NCBI RefSeq assembly: GCF_024362695.1
Contig: NC_065419.1
Coordinates: 12,276,678 to 12,340,677 of the forward strand
Length of the DNA: 64,000 bases
Reading direction: 5' to 3'
Source: Pectinophora gossypiella
Lineage: Eukaryota > Arthropoda > Insecta > Lepidoptera > Gelechiidae
Shown here: positions 1-9,640 of the stretch, piece by piece
How positions within the stretch are numbered: the stretch's first letter is position 1
Layout of the letters: the number at the start of each line of letters is the position of its first letter
Translations under genes and position numbers: made by a program
The notes under the pieces: generated by a model
Databases searched by the model: none
What the model was told of the DNA's origin: nothing
Seen by the model: the letters and a program-made list of their open reading frames with translations, nothing else

Positions 1-1375
1 CACTTGTGACTGAATTGGGAGTGCTTGTACTTGTGGTACTTGTAGGGATGACATTGTCAATACTAGGAGTGGCTGTGATGGTCTGTGTGTGTGGCTTATG
101 AAGCATTGTGTTGTGACGTGCATTGCAAATACGACAGCTACTTAACCTGCAAGCGCCTGCAATATGGCCGCTCCGCAGACAGTTCAGACAGAGCTTCAGT
201 GAACTAGCCTTTTGTATCCGCTCCTCGATGCTCATGGACAGGAACGCTGGACAGTCATATATTCTATGCTTGCCCTTGCAGACGAAACAATGCAGACTTC
301 GATTGACTTGTTCGAAATTTACTGGATTAGCTGAAATGACATTCACAGATTTGTTAGCCCTTTGATACTTGTTATGTGTATTATTGTTGCCACTCGAGAC
401 TTGTTTATCTTGTTTAGATCTTTGTACTGACTCTAGAACGTCTGCTCGACCCTTAAGGAACTTGAAGAAATCATCAAGAGACGGCATTTCCTTACTAGAA
501 CTTGACCTATGCTCTTCCCATTTCAAACTTGTAATATTATCTAGTTTAGAGGACATAATATGGATGATTAATGTGTCCCACTGATCTGTGGGCTGCCCAA
601 GGTTATTTAAAGCACGTAAATTTTTAGTTACGTGGTCCACTAGAAACCTGAGTGACTTGTCAGATTCGCGTGAGATAGGATCAATTTTTAACAATGAATT
701 TAAGTGATTGGTTGTCAATTGGCGTTTGTTGTTATATCGCTCGCAAAGTAAGTCCCATGCTTCACTATAATTCTTATCAGAAACTTCTAGATTTGAAATG
801 ACACGCGCAGCTTCCCCTTGCAGATACGAGCATAAGTAATGAAACTTGTTGATCGGTTTAATTCGCGTATTGTTATGAATTAACGACTCGAATGTGTCAC
901 GAAATTCAAGCCATTTGAAATACGTACCGTCAAAGTTTGAGATTTGAATGACTGGAAGGCGGAAACCAAGATCTTGCTGACCTCCGCAGCTATGAGCGCA
1001 TTGTGAATCATTGGGAGTGTATGTTGCACTCTCACGCTCTGCCTGTCCACTCGTTTCGGCAAGGGAAATTGTGCCTAACTTGACCTTAGCGAATGCTATG
1101 TTGCTATGAAAACTGTCCTCTATTTCCTCACGTTCTTGCAACTCGTCATCCAAATTATCCTCGTTATAGACTTCAATACGTGATTGTAAGTCGTCAAAAC
1201 TATCAAACATCACAGTAAACTTCTCGAGCTTCGTGCATAACTGGCTGCGATCCTGAACTGATAGGTCTCCAGCCGGTAAAGAATTTAAATACTTGCTAAA
1301 CTTCGTAATTCTGCCCTTTACAGAGCGACGCTTCACTGTTAACTCGTTTAACTCTTTGTTTACTTCGACACTCAT
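1..1375 (-). CDS. BEL/Pao retrotransposon Gag (5' part of gag-pol, runs off the window)
   Basis: The minus-strand frame is open for 458 codons from an ATG at 1375-1373 down to base 2 without a stop. I translated it line by line. A charged, probably helical N-terminus is followed near residues 145-160 by FDGTYFKWLEFRDTF, the hallmark of the DUF1759 region in BEL/Pao Gag. Three zinc-knuckle-like motifs follow. The first is C-x2-C-x3-H-x4-C starting near residue 363 (CFVCKGKHRIYDC), the second C-x2-C-x4-H-x4-C (CLNCLRSGHIAGAC), the third begins SSCRIC. Such Gag proteins form the particle and bind the element RNA. Protease, reverse transcriptase and integrase would lie at coordinates below 1. No frameshift is seen, so this part of the element is young. 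Family assignment is very likely; activity is unknown. Confidence 0.92.
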   Translation of the reverse strand, partial: MSVEVNKELNELTVKRRSVKGRITKFSKYLNSLPAGDLSVQDRSQLCTKLEKFTVMFDSFDDLQSRIEVYNEDNLDDELQEREEIEDSFHSNIAFAKVKLGTISLAETSGQAERESATYTPNDSQCAHSCGGQQDLGFRLPVIQISNFDGTYFKWLEFRDTFESLIHNNTRIKPINKFHYLCSYLQGEAARVISNLEVSDKNYSEAWDLLCERYNNKRQLTTNHLNSLLKIDPISRESDKSLRFLVDHVTKNLRALNNLGQPTDQWDTLIIHIMSSKLDNITSLKWEEHRSSSSKEMPSLDDFFKFLKGRADVLESVQRSKQDKQVSSGNNNTHNKYQRANKSVNVISANPVNFEQVNRSLHCFVCKGKHRIYDCPAFLSMSIEERIQKASSLKLCLNCLRSGHIAGACRLSSCRICNARHNTMLHKPHTQTITATPSIDNVIPTSTTSTSTPNSVTS

Positions 1376-2987
1376 GATTATAAAATTGTAATAACTAGCT
1401 ACAAATATCACCTTTTAACTTCACTACACGTTATGCACAAAACTCTGTAGAAAATCACTGTAATTTCAATAATATTTCACTCGAAAATACGAAACGAACT
1501 ATCGTTTACTAGAACTAGAAGAAAAAATAAGGTAATGACAAAATGGCCGCCGGCGTGGACGCCGGTATATCTAGACTCGTCACACTCGTGGGGTTAGCTA
1601 TAGTTTCCTTTCACTCACTCTTACTATATCATTCGATTGTTCGTTCGTTCACTCGCTCGCTAGACTTGAAAATGGAAGTCAATTGAATTATTCAATTATA
1701 AAACCTCGATTGTTTTATGACACTTGTGTAGCTTGAAAATAATTATTTGGATTATTTGGAATCCCTACGTAGTTTAAACTCGTAAAAACTTACGTAAAAC
1801 TTGAACTTGTATGACAATCCTTATCAGAAAAGCGAATGTACGCACCTAATTTCACTAGACTTGCCTAGGATCACGTACTTAACTAGACTTGTAATAAGGA
1901 TGCACTAGAACTAGACTTGTGATTAATTAATAATTACCTAGATAGGCATATAAGCACTTGTATTGCATACTCGACAATAACAAGAGAAACTAGACTTGAA
2001 AATTAGAAATATTTGGTCACTTGTATTGCATACTAGACAATAATAAGAGAACCTAACTAGAACTAGGAATACTAGCTTGTGCCTACTGCATAACTAGACA
2101 GTAGGCTTATACTTGATCTTGTTTATACTGTATAGCTTGACAGTAATAAACGAAACTTGGTCTAAAACACTGGATTGCCCTGCATGACTAGACAGTGGCA
2201 ATTGAACCTGAGCTGCATACTAGACAGTAGGTATTCAATAGAAATAATTGGCCCTAATCAATGAGCGTGCGAAATCGAAACTAGACTTGCAATGATAAAA
2301 TGATTACGCACAACTTTTGATAGGGAATACTAGACTTGACTTGTTAATAAAAAGAAAAGAAATAGAAAACTAGAGATATTAGTTTGAACGATAGGGACAC
2401 TAGAAATGCCTATTCTGTTCGCACAAGTAAAGACGGAAACTAGGATAGAAAGATAGGAAATAAAAGGATGGGCTCACGTTCCTTGGCATTCCACTATGTA
2501 CCACGGCGCCTCCTCCCGACGTTCTTCGCCTTCGCTCGCTCGCTCGCTGTTCCTTGTCTCGACGCCCGTGTAGGCCGCGACGTGCTGAGCCGAGCTGGAT
2601 GTGATGACCTGCCACCGACGCGGCGCTCCGCTGCCGATGACCTGGGACCTGGTATCTTGTACTGGTTGATGCTAGACGTATGTAGACCGACTGGGAAGGC
2701 GTCTAGACACGTGGTTTTCTTCTTGAAGTGGAATCTAATTGTGCCTCTGGCGCAGCTGCAGACAATTTCTTGCAGATGCGTGGCTCTCGCGTGGCGTCCT
2801 CTTCTTGTAACACGTGGCGCCGCTATGTGTGCGTCCACGTGGCTTCTGCTCTCCACCGCTTACTTGTGAAACTCGAATTGCTGGATATCTTGACTTGCCC
2901 GCGACCAACTGCTTGACGCTCGTGGCTTGTAATATGTAGCCTTCCGAAGATTGCCCTCTTGGCGTGACTCGTGCAGGTCTCGTGCAG
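1376..2987 (-). repeat. Long untranslated leader of the BEL/Pao element with CTAGAC repeats
   Basis: These 1.6 kb lie between the putative primer-binding site and the gag ATG, which is long for such a leader. The plus strand carries CTAGAC about twelve times between 1568 and 2340, often as ACTAGACTTG or ACTAGACAGTAG (for example near 1660, 1856, 1881, 1912, 1990, 2033, 2093, 2189, 2221, 2281 and 2330). The part from 2490 to 2990 is GC-richer and contains open frames on both strands with no recognisable protein. I see no gene here. Confidence 0.6.
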
Positions 2988-3000
2988 TTTACGGTCGCCA
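2988..3000 (-). promoter_or_regulatory. Putative tRNA primer-binding site of the BEL/Pao element
   Basis: Read on the minus strand this is TGGCGACCGTAAA. It begins with the TGG expected to pair with the CCA end of a tRNA and lies directly inside the LTR edge. The TGGCGACCGT start resembles arginine-tRNA primer sites known from insect LTR elements, but the tRNA identity is inferred from memory of the pattern only. Confidence 0.6.
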
Positions 3001-3283
3001 ACATGAACGCGCTGGTTGGCGGTTCATGTATTTTATGTATGAATTTTCAATAAAATATTTATTCACTTATATGTAAATCGTTTAATACTTGAATATATAT
3101 CAATTACAAGGTCGTTATTAGGTTAAAATCGCGTAGTATTTCGAGAGCGTCATTGCGGTCGGGCGTGGCGCGGTGGAGAGAACGTTGTAGCGCGGGGCGC
3201 GAACATCCGCTGGTCGGGGGGGGAGGGGCGGAAGCAGTGTTGCCTAGCGTACGGCGCTAACAACATGTAAATTACATGTTACA
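3001..3283 (-). repeat. Putative 5' LTR of the BEL/Pao element
   Basis: In minus-strand orientation the segment has a GC-rich start, a TATA-like stretch (ATATATTC near 3095) and an AATAAA signal near 3057-3062, then abuts the primer-binding site, which is the order expected of an LTR. Its edges are approximate: it may begin at TGTAACATG (3283) or TGTTGTTAG (3265). The inner edge sits in an ACATGAAC...GTTCATGT inverted repeat (3001-3029). The second LTR is outside the window, so the ends cannot be confirmed by comparison. Confidence 0.5.
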
Positions 3284-3606
3284 AGTGTCAATATTTATTT
3301 TACAAGTATATTTTACAATCCCTCTACTTTTTTTGATAAACGATATTTAAACGTACTTGTAACTTGTAGCTTGTGAAAGTGTAAACTTGTAGGTTTTGAT
3401 AGACACGGCACAGGTCTTAAGAGTGCGTCATTTCTTGTCATTTAAATAAATATTTGCAAAAATAGTATGTTATATTAATAGAACCCTGCGGTTTACAATA
3501 ATACTTTTCCTTTTACAAAAGGCTGCCTTAGAGCTAAAGTAACATTACGTCGCTGTTACTAATATTGATTGTTTATAATTAACATATAATTGTTTATTTG
3601 TTTCAG

Positions 3607-3660
3607 ATGTGGTAACCAAGCAGCCATTATGGAATTGGATGATGCGCTTAAGTACTCATT
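3607..3660 (+). CDS. Internal exon of an unrecognised host gene
   Basis: A pyrimidine-rich tract ending TTGTTTCAG lies before 3607 and GTGAGT follows 3660, so this looks like a 54-nt exon. Two frames are open. One reads VVTKQPLWNWMMRLSTH and joins in phase to the terminal exon at 8830. The other reads CGNQAAIMELDDALKYS and joins in phase to a candidate exon at 6275. I recognise neither protein. Upstream exons would lie left of the window, which would place the BEL/Pao element in the preceding intron, antisense to this gene. The exon is supported only by splice signals and frame continuity. Confidence 0.5.
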
Positions 3661-4312
3661 GTGAGTATTGTCATGTTTCTATACTTACACGTGTTTATAG
3701 AACTATTCGGTGCGGTAGATTGCATCGCTGTTTGTGTCCTCTCATATCAACGACTGAATGCTTGTTGATTTAACTGTCGCGGACTATACATAATCATGTA
3801 AGGTCACGAATTATCTGAATTCTGAATTACATTCCAAAACTGAAATGTGACAAAGTTATATGAATACCTATGGGGTGAAATATCCACAAATGGGCAACGT
3901 GCCCATAGCTGTCTGAATATAGGGTAAAAAACCCACGATGTTAGAATATGGGGTGAAATCCCACGAATGGCCTCCAACCGCCCCTCACAGCCGTCCCTGG
4001 TCAGTCATCGGCTTCGCATTTCGAATCTTAGAACACAAATTAGCGCATTTCTTAATAAGCTAGTTTCCAACTAGTCAAATCAGTTACTTTTTATTTTACT
4101 AAGTGTCAAAACACGAAATTACCAAGGATATTGTATGAAAACGCACACTGTGACGTCATAGAAAAACGTGATAAAATGCAGGAATTATTATTACGTTTTT
4201 TTTTTTAAATTCTTAAATAAGGTAAATAGAAAAAGGTTTTTGTTAGTTTTAGATCTTTATTTATTTGGTAATCATAATTTCATAATTTATCTTGAACCTA
4301 GTACACGACCAG

Positions 4313-4471
4313 GGGCCTGTTTAATAAAACTTACAATTGTAAATTACAATGACAATTTGATGTACATTGCGGAGTGTGTGATCACGAATATTTTGCAGTT
4401 TCATATTAGCTACGTAATGAACATCAAATTGTCGTTGTAATTTACAATTGTAAGTTTTATTAAACAGGCCT
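4313..4471. mobile_element. 159-bp palindromic MITE with CWG target duplication, copy 1
   Basis: It starts GGGCCTGTTTAATAAAAC and ends in the near-exact reverse complement, with inverted arms of about 50 bp. CAG lies on both sides (4310-4312 and 4472-4474). It has the same length as the copy at 52156-52314 but the opposite internal orientation. No coding capacity. Confidence 0.85.
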
Positions 4472-4759
4472 CAGGTATTCTTATCACCCGCAGTCGAGAA
4501 AGTATTATCTGCTTTTAATAGCCTATAAGAGCTGAAAATATGCACATACTATAAACTTAATGTTATGGCAGTATTAAGTATACTTTCCCTATCATTATGA
4601 TGTAATTTAACCATTATAAAAATGCTAGCAGACTTTGATAAAAATATTAAACAGTATGCTTAACGTTTATCTAATGTAAACCTTACTCATCACATCACTA
4701 TACTGAAAGTACGACAATACATGTGATAAAGGGGTACAATATTTACCATATAGATAGCA

Positions 4760-5408
4760 TATAATAAAGAATAATACTAGGTATAGAAATAGAAAATGTG
4801 ATGAAGATATAGAAAGGAGAGTGAGATTGGGTAATTCAGTGAATGGGGCAGTGCACGCAGTTGTTAGTAGCCAATGTATCTCGCAAGATGCGAGGATGGC
4901 TGTTCACAATGCAGTGCTTGTCCCTACGCTGAAGTACGGTAGTGAATGTTGGGTATGGCAGAAGAAGCATGAAAGTAGGATCAATGCCGTAGAAATGAGG
5001 TCTTTGCGTAGCATCTGCGGTGTGAAGTTGAGTGATAGAGTGAGAAACAGTGTGATAAGACAGATATGTGGTGTAAAAGACGATATAGTGACTAGGATTG
5101 AGAAGGGAATGTTAGGTTGGTTTGGACACGTAGAGCGGATGAAGGATAATAGAATTGCAAAAGCGGTAAATAAAGCGAAAGTTGATGGTAGGGCTGGCAG
5201 AGGAAGACCGAGAAGGACTTACGATGACCAAATTGGAGATGTCCTTAGAAAAGGTTCAATACGATCTACTCTGAACCGGCGTGCGTGTATGAAGCGATTG
5301 ATGAATGTGGATGAAGCAAGAGAAGTGTGTCAGGATCGAAGCAAATCGAATTCTATAGTCTCTGCTTACCGCGGTGGGAAATAGGCGTGAGTTTATGTAT
5401 GTATGTAT
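4760..5408 (+). pseudogene. 5'-truncated RTE-like LINE, C-terminus of the polyprotein, copy 1
   Basis: An open frame from at least 4821 to 5384 encodes about 187 residues typical of the C-terminal region after the reverse transcriptase in RTE-like LINEs of insects. It contains ECWVWQKKHESR, GWFGHVERM and GRGRPRRTYDDQIG. It ends ISAYRGGK-like and is followed by a (TATG)n tail at about 5393-5408. A nearly identical copy lies at 48108-48625. The endonuclease and most of the reverse transcriptase are missing, so it cannot move on its own. Confidence 0.8.
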
Positions 5409-5570
5409 AGAACGGTAACTCTCCGCCCCGCTCCAATTCGTATCGGGCATCGTGCTATATTTACCTCACCCCCTCTGGTTGTTACTTAGGCTAAATTTTA
5501 AATGGGCGTAAGCTGCTAAGGAGTAAAGGGGAGCGCGCGCCGACTGTCTGTCTCTCTCGTACTTACGCGG
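5408..5570 (+). repeat. Dispersed repeat with AGAACGGTAACTCTCCGC end
   Basis: The same sequence occurs inverted at 14206-14367, including the block ending in GGAGTAAAGGGGAGCGCGCG. It starts like the 190-bp repeats at 7990, 33659 and 50297, so these probably form one DNA-transposon-derived family. Confidence 0.6.
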
Positions 5571-5984
5571 GAAGAATGAGATTGATATATGAAGTGTCCT
5601 TCGAGATATGCAGATCATAACAGTAAAAACAATGCAAGTTCATTGGCTTTCGAGATAAACCCCAATATTCAGCGTAAAGAGTTCATGTTTATACTATGTA
5701 TTGGTGACGAGATTATCCGGCCAACTATGCCCCTTATAACACATTATTACAGTGGAATATCTCTTGTCTCTTTCGTGCTAGGCGATGCACTATATCTGTC
5801 CTGCAAGCTCTGCACGCAGTTCGAATTGTATCGAGGGGTTCGACCAATAGCCGCAGCGAATGCTATCTACGTGCATAGACGTCTCTCGTTGGTCAAAGCC
5901 CTCGATATAATTCGCGACGTGCGTGGCGCGACTGCCGTGGCGCGGGAGCTGCAGTCATTATAATGCTACATTATAAGGCGTAGC

Positions 5985-6050
5985 AAGAAAAGTATGTCAG
6001 GATTGAAGCAAATGGGATTCCGTGGGAATTAGGCGTGAGTTTATGTATGT
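5985..6050 (+). repeat. 3'-end fragment of the RTE-like LINE
   Basis: It matches the last bases of the elements at 4760 and 48108 (CAGGATTGAAGCAAATGG and GGCGTGAGTTTATGTATG) and nothing upstream. Confidence 0.6.
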
Positions 6051-6274
6051 AAACCCTACACAAAAAGTCACGAAGAAGCTGTTAGAACATTTGGAATGAT
6101 TAGCAGCGCAAAGTGTTGACAAAAGAAATGTGATTTTGAATCATCATTTCTTACGACTCGACTCTTGTCGACTCTCAGTGGAAACGTGAAAAGTTTTATG
6201 ACCGTAGCCCTTTTCTTGAGTATGCTTACGTTTATTTACTACACTTTATGACTTGTTATGGTTTTTTTTTCCAG

Positions 6275-6347
6275 CCTTCAGTTCGACCCGGCTCCTCGGC
6301 GTGGCGAACCGCACGTCACACGGCGGACGCCTGATTACTTCATGTAG
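6275..6347 (+). CDS. Candidate alternative terminal exon of the same unrecognised gene
   Basis: A strong acceptor (nine T's then CCAG) precedes 6275. Joined to the exon at 3607-3660 in one of its frames, it adds [18 protein letters not shown] and TPDYFM before a TAG at 6345-6347. The composition looks protein-like. The alternative is that only the 8830 exon is used. The two joins require different frames of exon 3607-3660, so at most one is the main product unless the exon is read in two frames. I do not recognise the product. Confidence 0.4.
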
Positions 6348-6403
6348 GCTGCAAGTGGGTATTACACATGTACTATTAATAGTATAGATATAGTTAAGTT
6401 ATA

Positions 6404-6575
6404 AAATAATGACTAATGTTATGGGCGATAGGCTGATCCCTTATCACCATAAGGTTCATCATATCCATCTTTGGACTTCGTATCAACAGTGGCTGCAAGT
6501 TGTCTTTGATTACTTGTGGCTCTGCCCACCCCATTAGGGATTACGGGCGTGAGTTTATGTATGTATGTATGTAAG
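6404..6575 (+). repeat. 3' end of a second RTE-like/SINE repeat (family D)
   Basis: The sequence runs from ATGTTATGGGCGATAGGC to GGGCGTGAGTTTATGTATG with a (TATG)n tail. Related pieces lie at 14735-15035, 40197-40275 and 61066-61150. Its tail resembles that of the RTE fragments, which suggests shared mobilisation. Confidence 0.6.
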
Positions 6576-6950
6576 TTATAAAATAGTAATCTAGAAATAG
6601 TACTGGTCTTAACATTTGACGACGTTATTGATGACGTCATCGTTTTGCGTTCTCGTTGTACGAGTTCTCGTTATACGGTGTATGTATGTAACACCGTATA
6701 CGTTGTTTGAGGTTTACGCGGTTGTTAATATAATTAAAACACATAATACCGGGTTATTATCAGGGATATGAGACTCCCAATATTTCATGTGTGTTTTAAA
6801 CACCGTATAAAAGAATCGTTTAGACGTTTTGGTATATTATTTGTTTTTAAAGTTTCCATACCTCTCGACTTCACTCAAGTGAAGCTTCTTACCTATTTGA
6901 AAACGGCTGTTTTCTGCTATCTCCTATACATGGAACAAACGAAGGCAAAT

Positions 6951-7012
6951 CTGTACAGCGCCATCTGTATTTTTTTTTTTTTTTGGGGAACGTTGAAAGT
7001 CCCTCATTGATA
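6951..7012. repeat. Solo end of the GAGGGACTTTCC palindromic MITE
   Basis: It resembles the arm of the 558-bp palindrome at 25851 (TGTACAGCGCCATCTGTAT, T-run, AACGTTGAAAGTCCCTC). Only one end is present. Confidence 0.45.
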
Positions 7013-7419
7013 GTGCAAACTCGCCAATTCAATTTCACTTCAACACCACATCGACATAAGGTATGGCTGATTGTTTAAACAAACACCTCTGGTATACTAA
7101 GTGGTTACATAAGTAATGTTACAATTAGTTATAAGTTACAACGCATTATGCAGTTACGATGGATTGCCCTGTTGATTGGCGAAGCGAATTGAGTTGAATG
7201 GGTGCGCGTCACAGAGGCACAGTAATTACGATAATGTTGCCCACATATGAAGGATATATGAGTGCAAGTGTACTGTACGGATTTTGTGAGTTTCGACATA
7301 GGCTTAAACCAATGATTTTGGAGTTTGTTTTCGAATTCATATTTGGATCATAAATGTGCTCAGCGGTGAAGGAAAACATCGTGAGGAAACTCACATTCCC
7401 GAGAAATGTATTTCGGAGG

Positions 7420-7575
7420 TATGGTACCTAACCTGTATTGGGCTGGTTTTCCCTTCGCGGGTTGGAAAGTCAGACAGGCAGTCGCTTATAAAAAAGGCGG
7501 ACCTTTCAAATCTTCAGGTTAGGTAAGCGGATTTTGTAAAAAAGGGGATAACGCTAGGGAGATGATGATGATGAC
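7420..7575 (+). repeat. Dispersed retroelement 3' fragment with GATGATGATG tail
   Basis: It contains GTATTGGGCTGGTTTTCCC, GTCAGACAGGCAGTCGC and a (GATGAT) tail. Inverted or partial relatives occur at about 23055-23160, 25292-25412, 28115-28180 and 28865-28985. Confidence 0.5.
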
Positions 7576-7989
7576 AGCAAGTATAAGAAAAACATGTAAT
7601 AGAGAAACAAATAAAAAATATAATAACATAAAACATTAACAGCCTATGAACGTCCCACTGCTGGGCACAGGCCTCCCCTCAGTCAACCGAAAAAATATAA
7701 TAACGACTCTATTTTAAAAGCTCTCCTGTCTATTACAGATATCTATCTATTAAAGCTAAACGAAATAAAGTTTTTATAACAAATCTACCGGAACTAACGG
7801 TCTTTCCACGTGCTGTTGTTAACCTACAACCATTGATTGTGAGTGTTGGATCGCGTCCAATTGATGTTTAAATCTTTGGCCTTGGAGACGTTCGACTGAT
7901 CCGGCTAAAAGCTCCCTCGCTTTTGAGTTTACTAAGCAACTAAACTACTATTGGTAAAGTTATGCAAAAACATAAATATTGCAATAGAT

Positions 7990-8177
7990 GTTCCCGAAGC
8001 ACCCGGACACTTCATACAAACAACCTCGCTTTACACAGACACCACACAATGACGTTATCGTACACGCGCATCTGTGTGTGTGATGTCGAACGCCATACGA
8101 TTCAAGTCTAAACTATGTTCCGGGGGGGGATTAAACCTAGCTAGGCGCTGGCGGGGAGCAGAGTTGCCGTTCTATAG
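7990..8177 (-). repeat. About 190-bp dispersed repeat, copy 1
   Basis: It runs in minus orientation from GAACGGCAACTCTGCTCC to GACACTTCATACAAACAACC on the plus strand. Copies in plus orientation lie at 33659-33880 and 50297-50472. Confidence 0.6.
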
Positions 8178-8179
8178 TA

Positions 8180-8506
8180 CATTAACTGCCTATATACGTC
8201 CCACTGCTGGGCACAGGCCTCCCCTCAATCAACCGGAGGGGGTATGGAGCATACTCCACGACGCTGCTCCACTGCGGGTTGGTGGAGGTGTTTTTACGGC
8301 TAATAGCCGGGACCAACGGCTTAACGTGCCCTCCGAAGCACGGAATCATCTTACTTTTTCGGACAATCAGGTGATTCAAGCCTGAAAAGTCCTTACCAAA
8401 CAAAGGACAGTCTCACAAAGTGATTTCGACAATGTCCCCATCGGGAATCGAACCCGGACCTCCAGATCGTGAGCCTAACGCTCTAACCACTAGACCACGG
8501 AGGCTG
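8180..8506 (-). mobile_element. SINE family A, copy 1
   Basis: Read on the minus strand it has a tRNA-like head (GCCTCCGTGGTCTAGTGG and GGTCCGGGTTCGATTCCCG boxes), the shared central block around GTGCTTCGGAGGGCACGTT, and a tail GCCCAGCAGTGGGACGTATA. CTATAGTA flanks it on both sides (8172-8179 and 8507-8514), a target-site duplication. Confidence 0.9.
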
Positions 8507-8829
8507 CTATAGTATTCTATAGTATTCGTTCTATAGTATTCTTCCTTATTCTATGCCTAAAGGTTATACATGTGAGATCTTATCTAGCCTGACGTGTCCC
8601 ACTGCTGGGCAAAGTCTATCTGTCGGATGACTATCGACCTGTGGACTAAGATCGCTATAGATTTAGTCAAAAATTATTGAATCGATCGATATTTTTATCA
8701 CGTTGCGCAAGCTAGTCCTGCTGTTGTGCCAGACAGGGGATTTCGACTGAACGTGACTCAATGTCGTTTCGTGTTGACGGCATAGTTGGTATTGATTGTA
8801 TAATAACGTGTTATGTTGTATTGTTGCAG

Positions 8830-8948
8830 CTCGGGCGCATATCAAGCAGCAGAGTGTGGTCTCCGCGGGCAGCCTGCCTCAGCGCGACCACACCTCCTTC
8901 GCGGAGCTCTGCCACCCGCAAGCTGTGTCTTTTTATAACATACGGTAG
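8830..8948 (+). CDS. Terminal coding exon of the unrecognised gene (alternative reading)
   Basis: The acceptor TTGTTGCAG ends at 8829. With one base carried over from the exon ending at 3660, the frame reads SRAHIKQQSVVSAGSLPQRD then HTSFAELCHPQAVSFYNIR and stops at TAG 8946-8948. The stretch is GC-richer than the flanks and has no stop over 39 codons, and the phase match with 3607-3660 supports a real splice. The family is unknown to me. The long GC-rich tract that follows looks like its 3'UTR. Confidence 0.45.
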
Positions 8949-9640
8949 CGACACCTTCCGTGTCCATCCACATTAAAATATATAAAAAACATAATACGTA
9001 CTGTACTCTGTTGCGGGTCGTGCGGATGGCAGAGTTCCGCGCGTCCATTGCTTGTTGTACACATGAATATTGTCTAAAGTTGCGTGTACGGCGAGCGGCG
9101 GCGGCCATCGTCGGCGCGCCACCGACGGGATATAACATGACCGCGTCCGTTTGGCTGAACGTCCTTCACAACTGTCCCCGCATGCTAACTCTGCAGTCGC
9201 CCTTCAACTGTGTATTAGATTAGTCTGTCATTTAACATTTTTCTTTTCGGACGTTCAAATAACACTGAGATTGGAACTTGTAATGTGTTCTCTCGAAACT
9301 CTGAAGCGGGCGATAACGCAGTTAATTGAATAAGATATGTATATCCCCTCTGTGGCGCTGCGTGTGCGAGCGAGCGCGACGCTGGGTCGGCCCGAGTGTT
9401 AGATCGATCGCATAAATACGTGTATGATATTGTGTCCGGGCGGCCGGCTGTAGTTGCCGCCGGCGGCCGCGGGCCGCGTCCACGGGGCCGCAGCGGGCTC
9501 GCCGCTAGGTTCTTGCCGTCACTACTCCGCCCGCGATGTGCTGGTATGTTCATTGTAAGCCCGACAAGTTATTGTATGTATACAACTTATGTATCAAAGA
9601 CACTTAGACCTCATTAAACAGCGTACATTTGCTATACAGT
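8949..9640 (+). other. Probable 3'UTR of the unrecognised gene
   Basis: This stretch has a base composition unlike the surrounding introns, with a GC-rich block at about 9430-9540, and no SINE or MITE signature. ATTAAA-type polyadenylation signals occur near 8982 and 9613. Open frames on both strands in the GC-rich block have no recognisable motifs and are treated as chance. Confidence 0.35.

Noticed and set aside
2400..3004. Overlapping open frames of 62-133 codons on both strands
   Set aside because: They overlap each other in a GC-rich part of the BEL/Pao leader, have arginine-rich chance composition and no motif or splice signal.
9215..9617. Open frames in the GC-rich block (112 codons minus, 73 codons plus)
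   Set aside because: Proline/arginine/glycine-rich frames on both strands, as expected from GC-rich sequence; better explained as 3'UTR.
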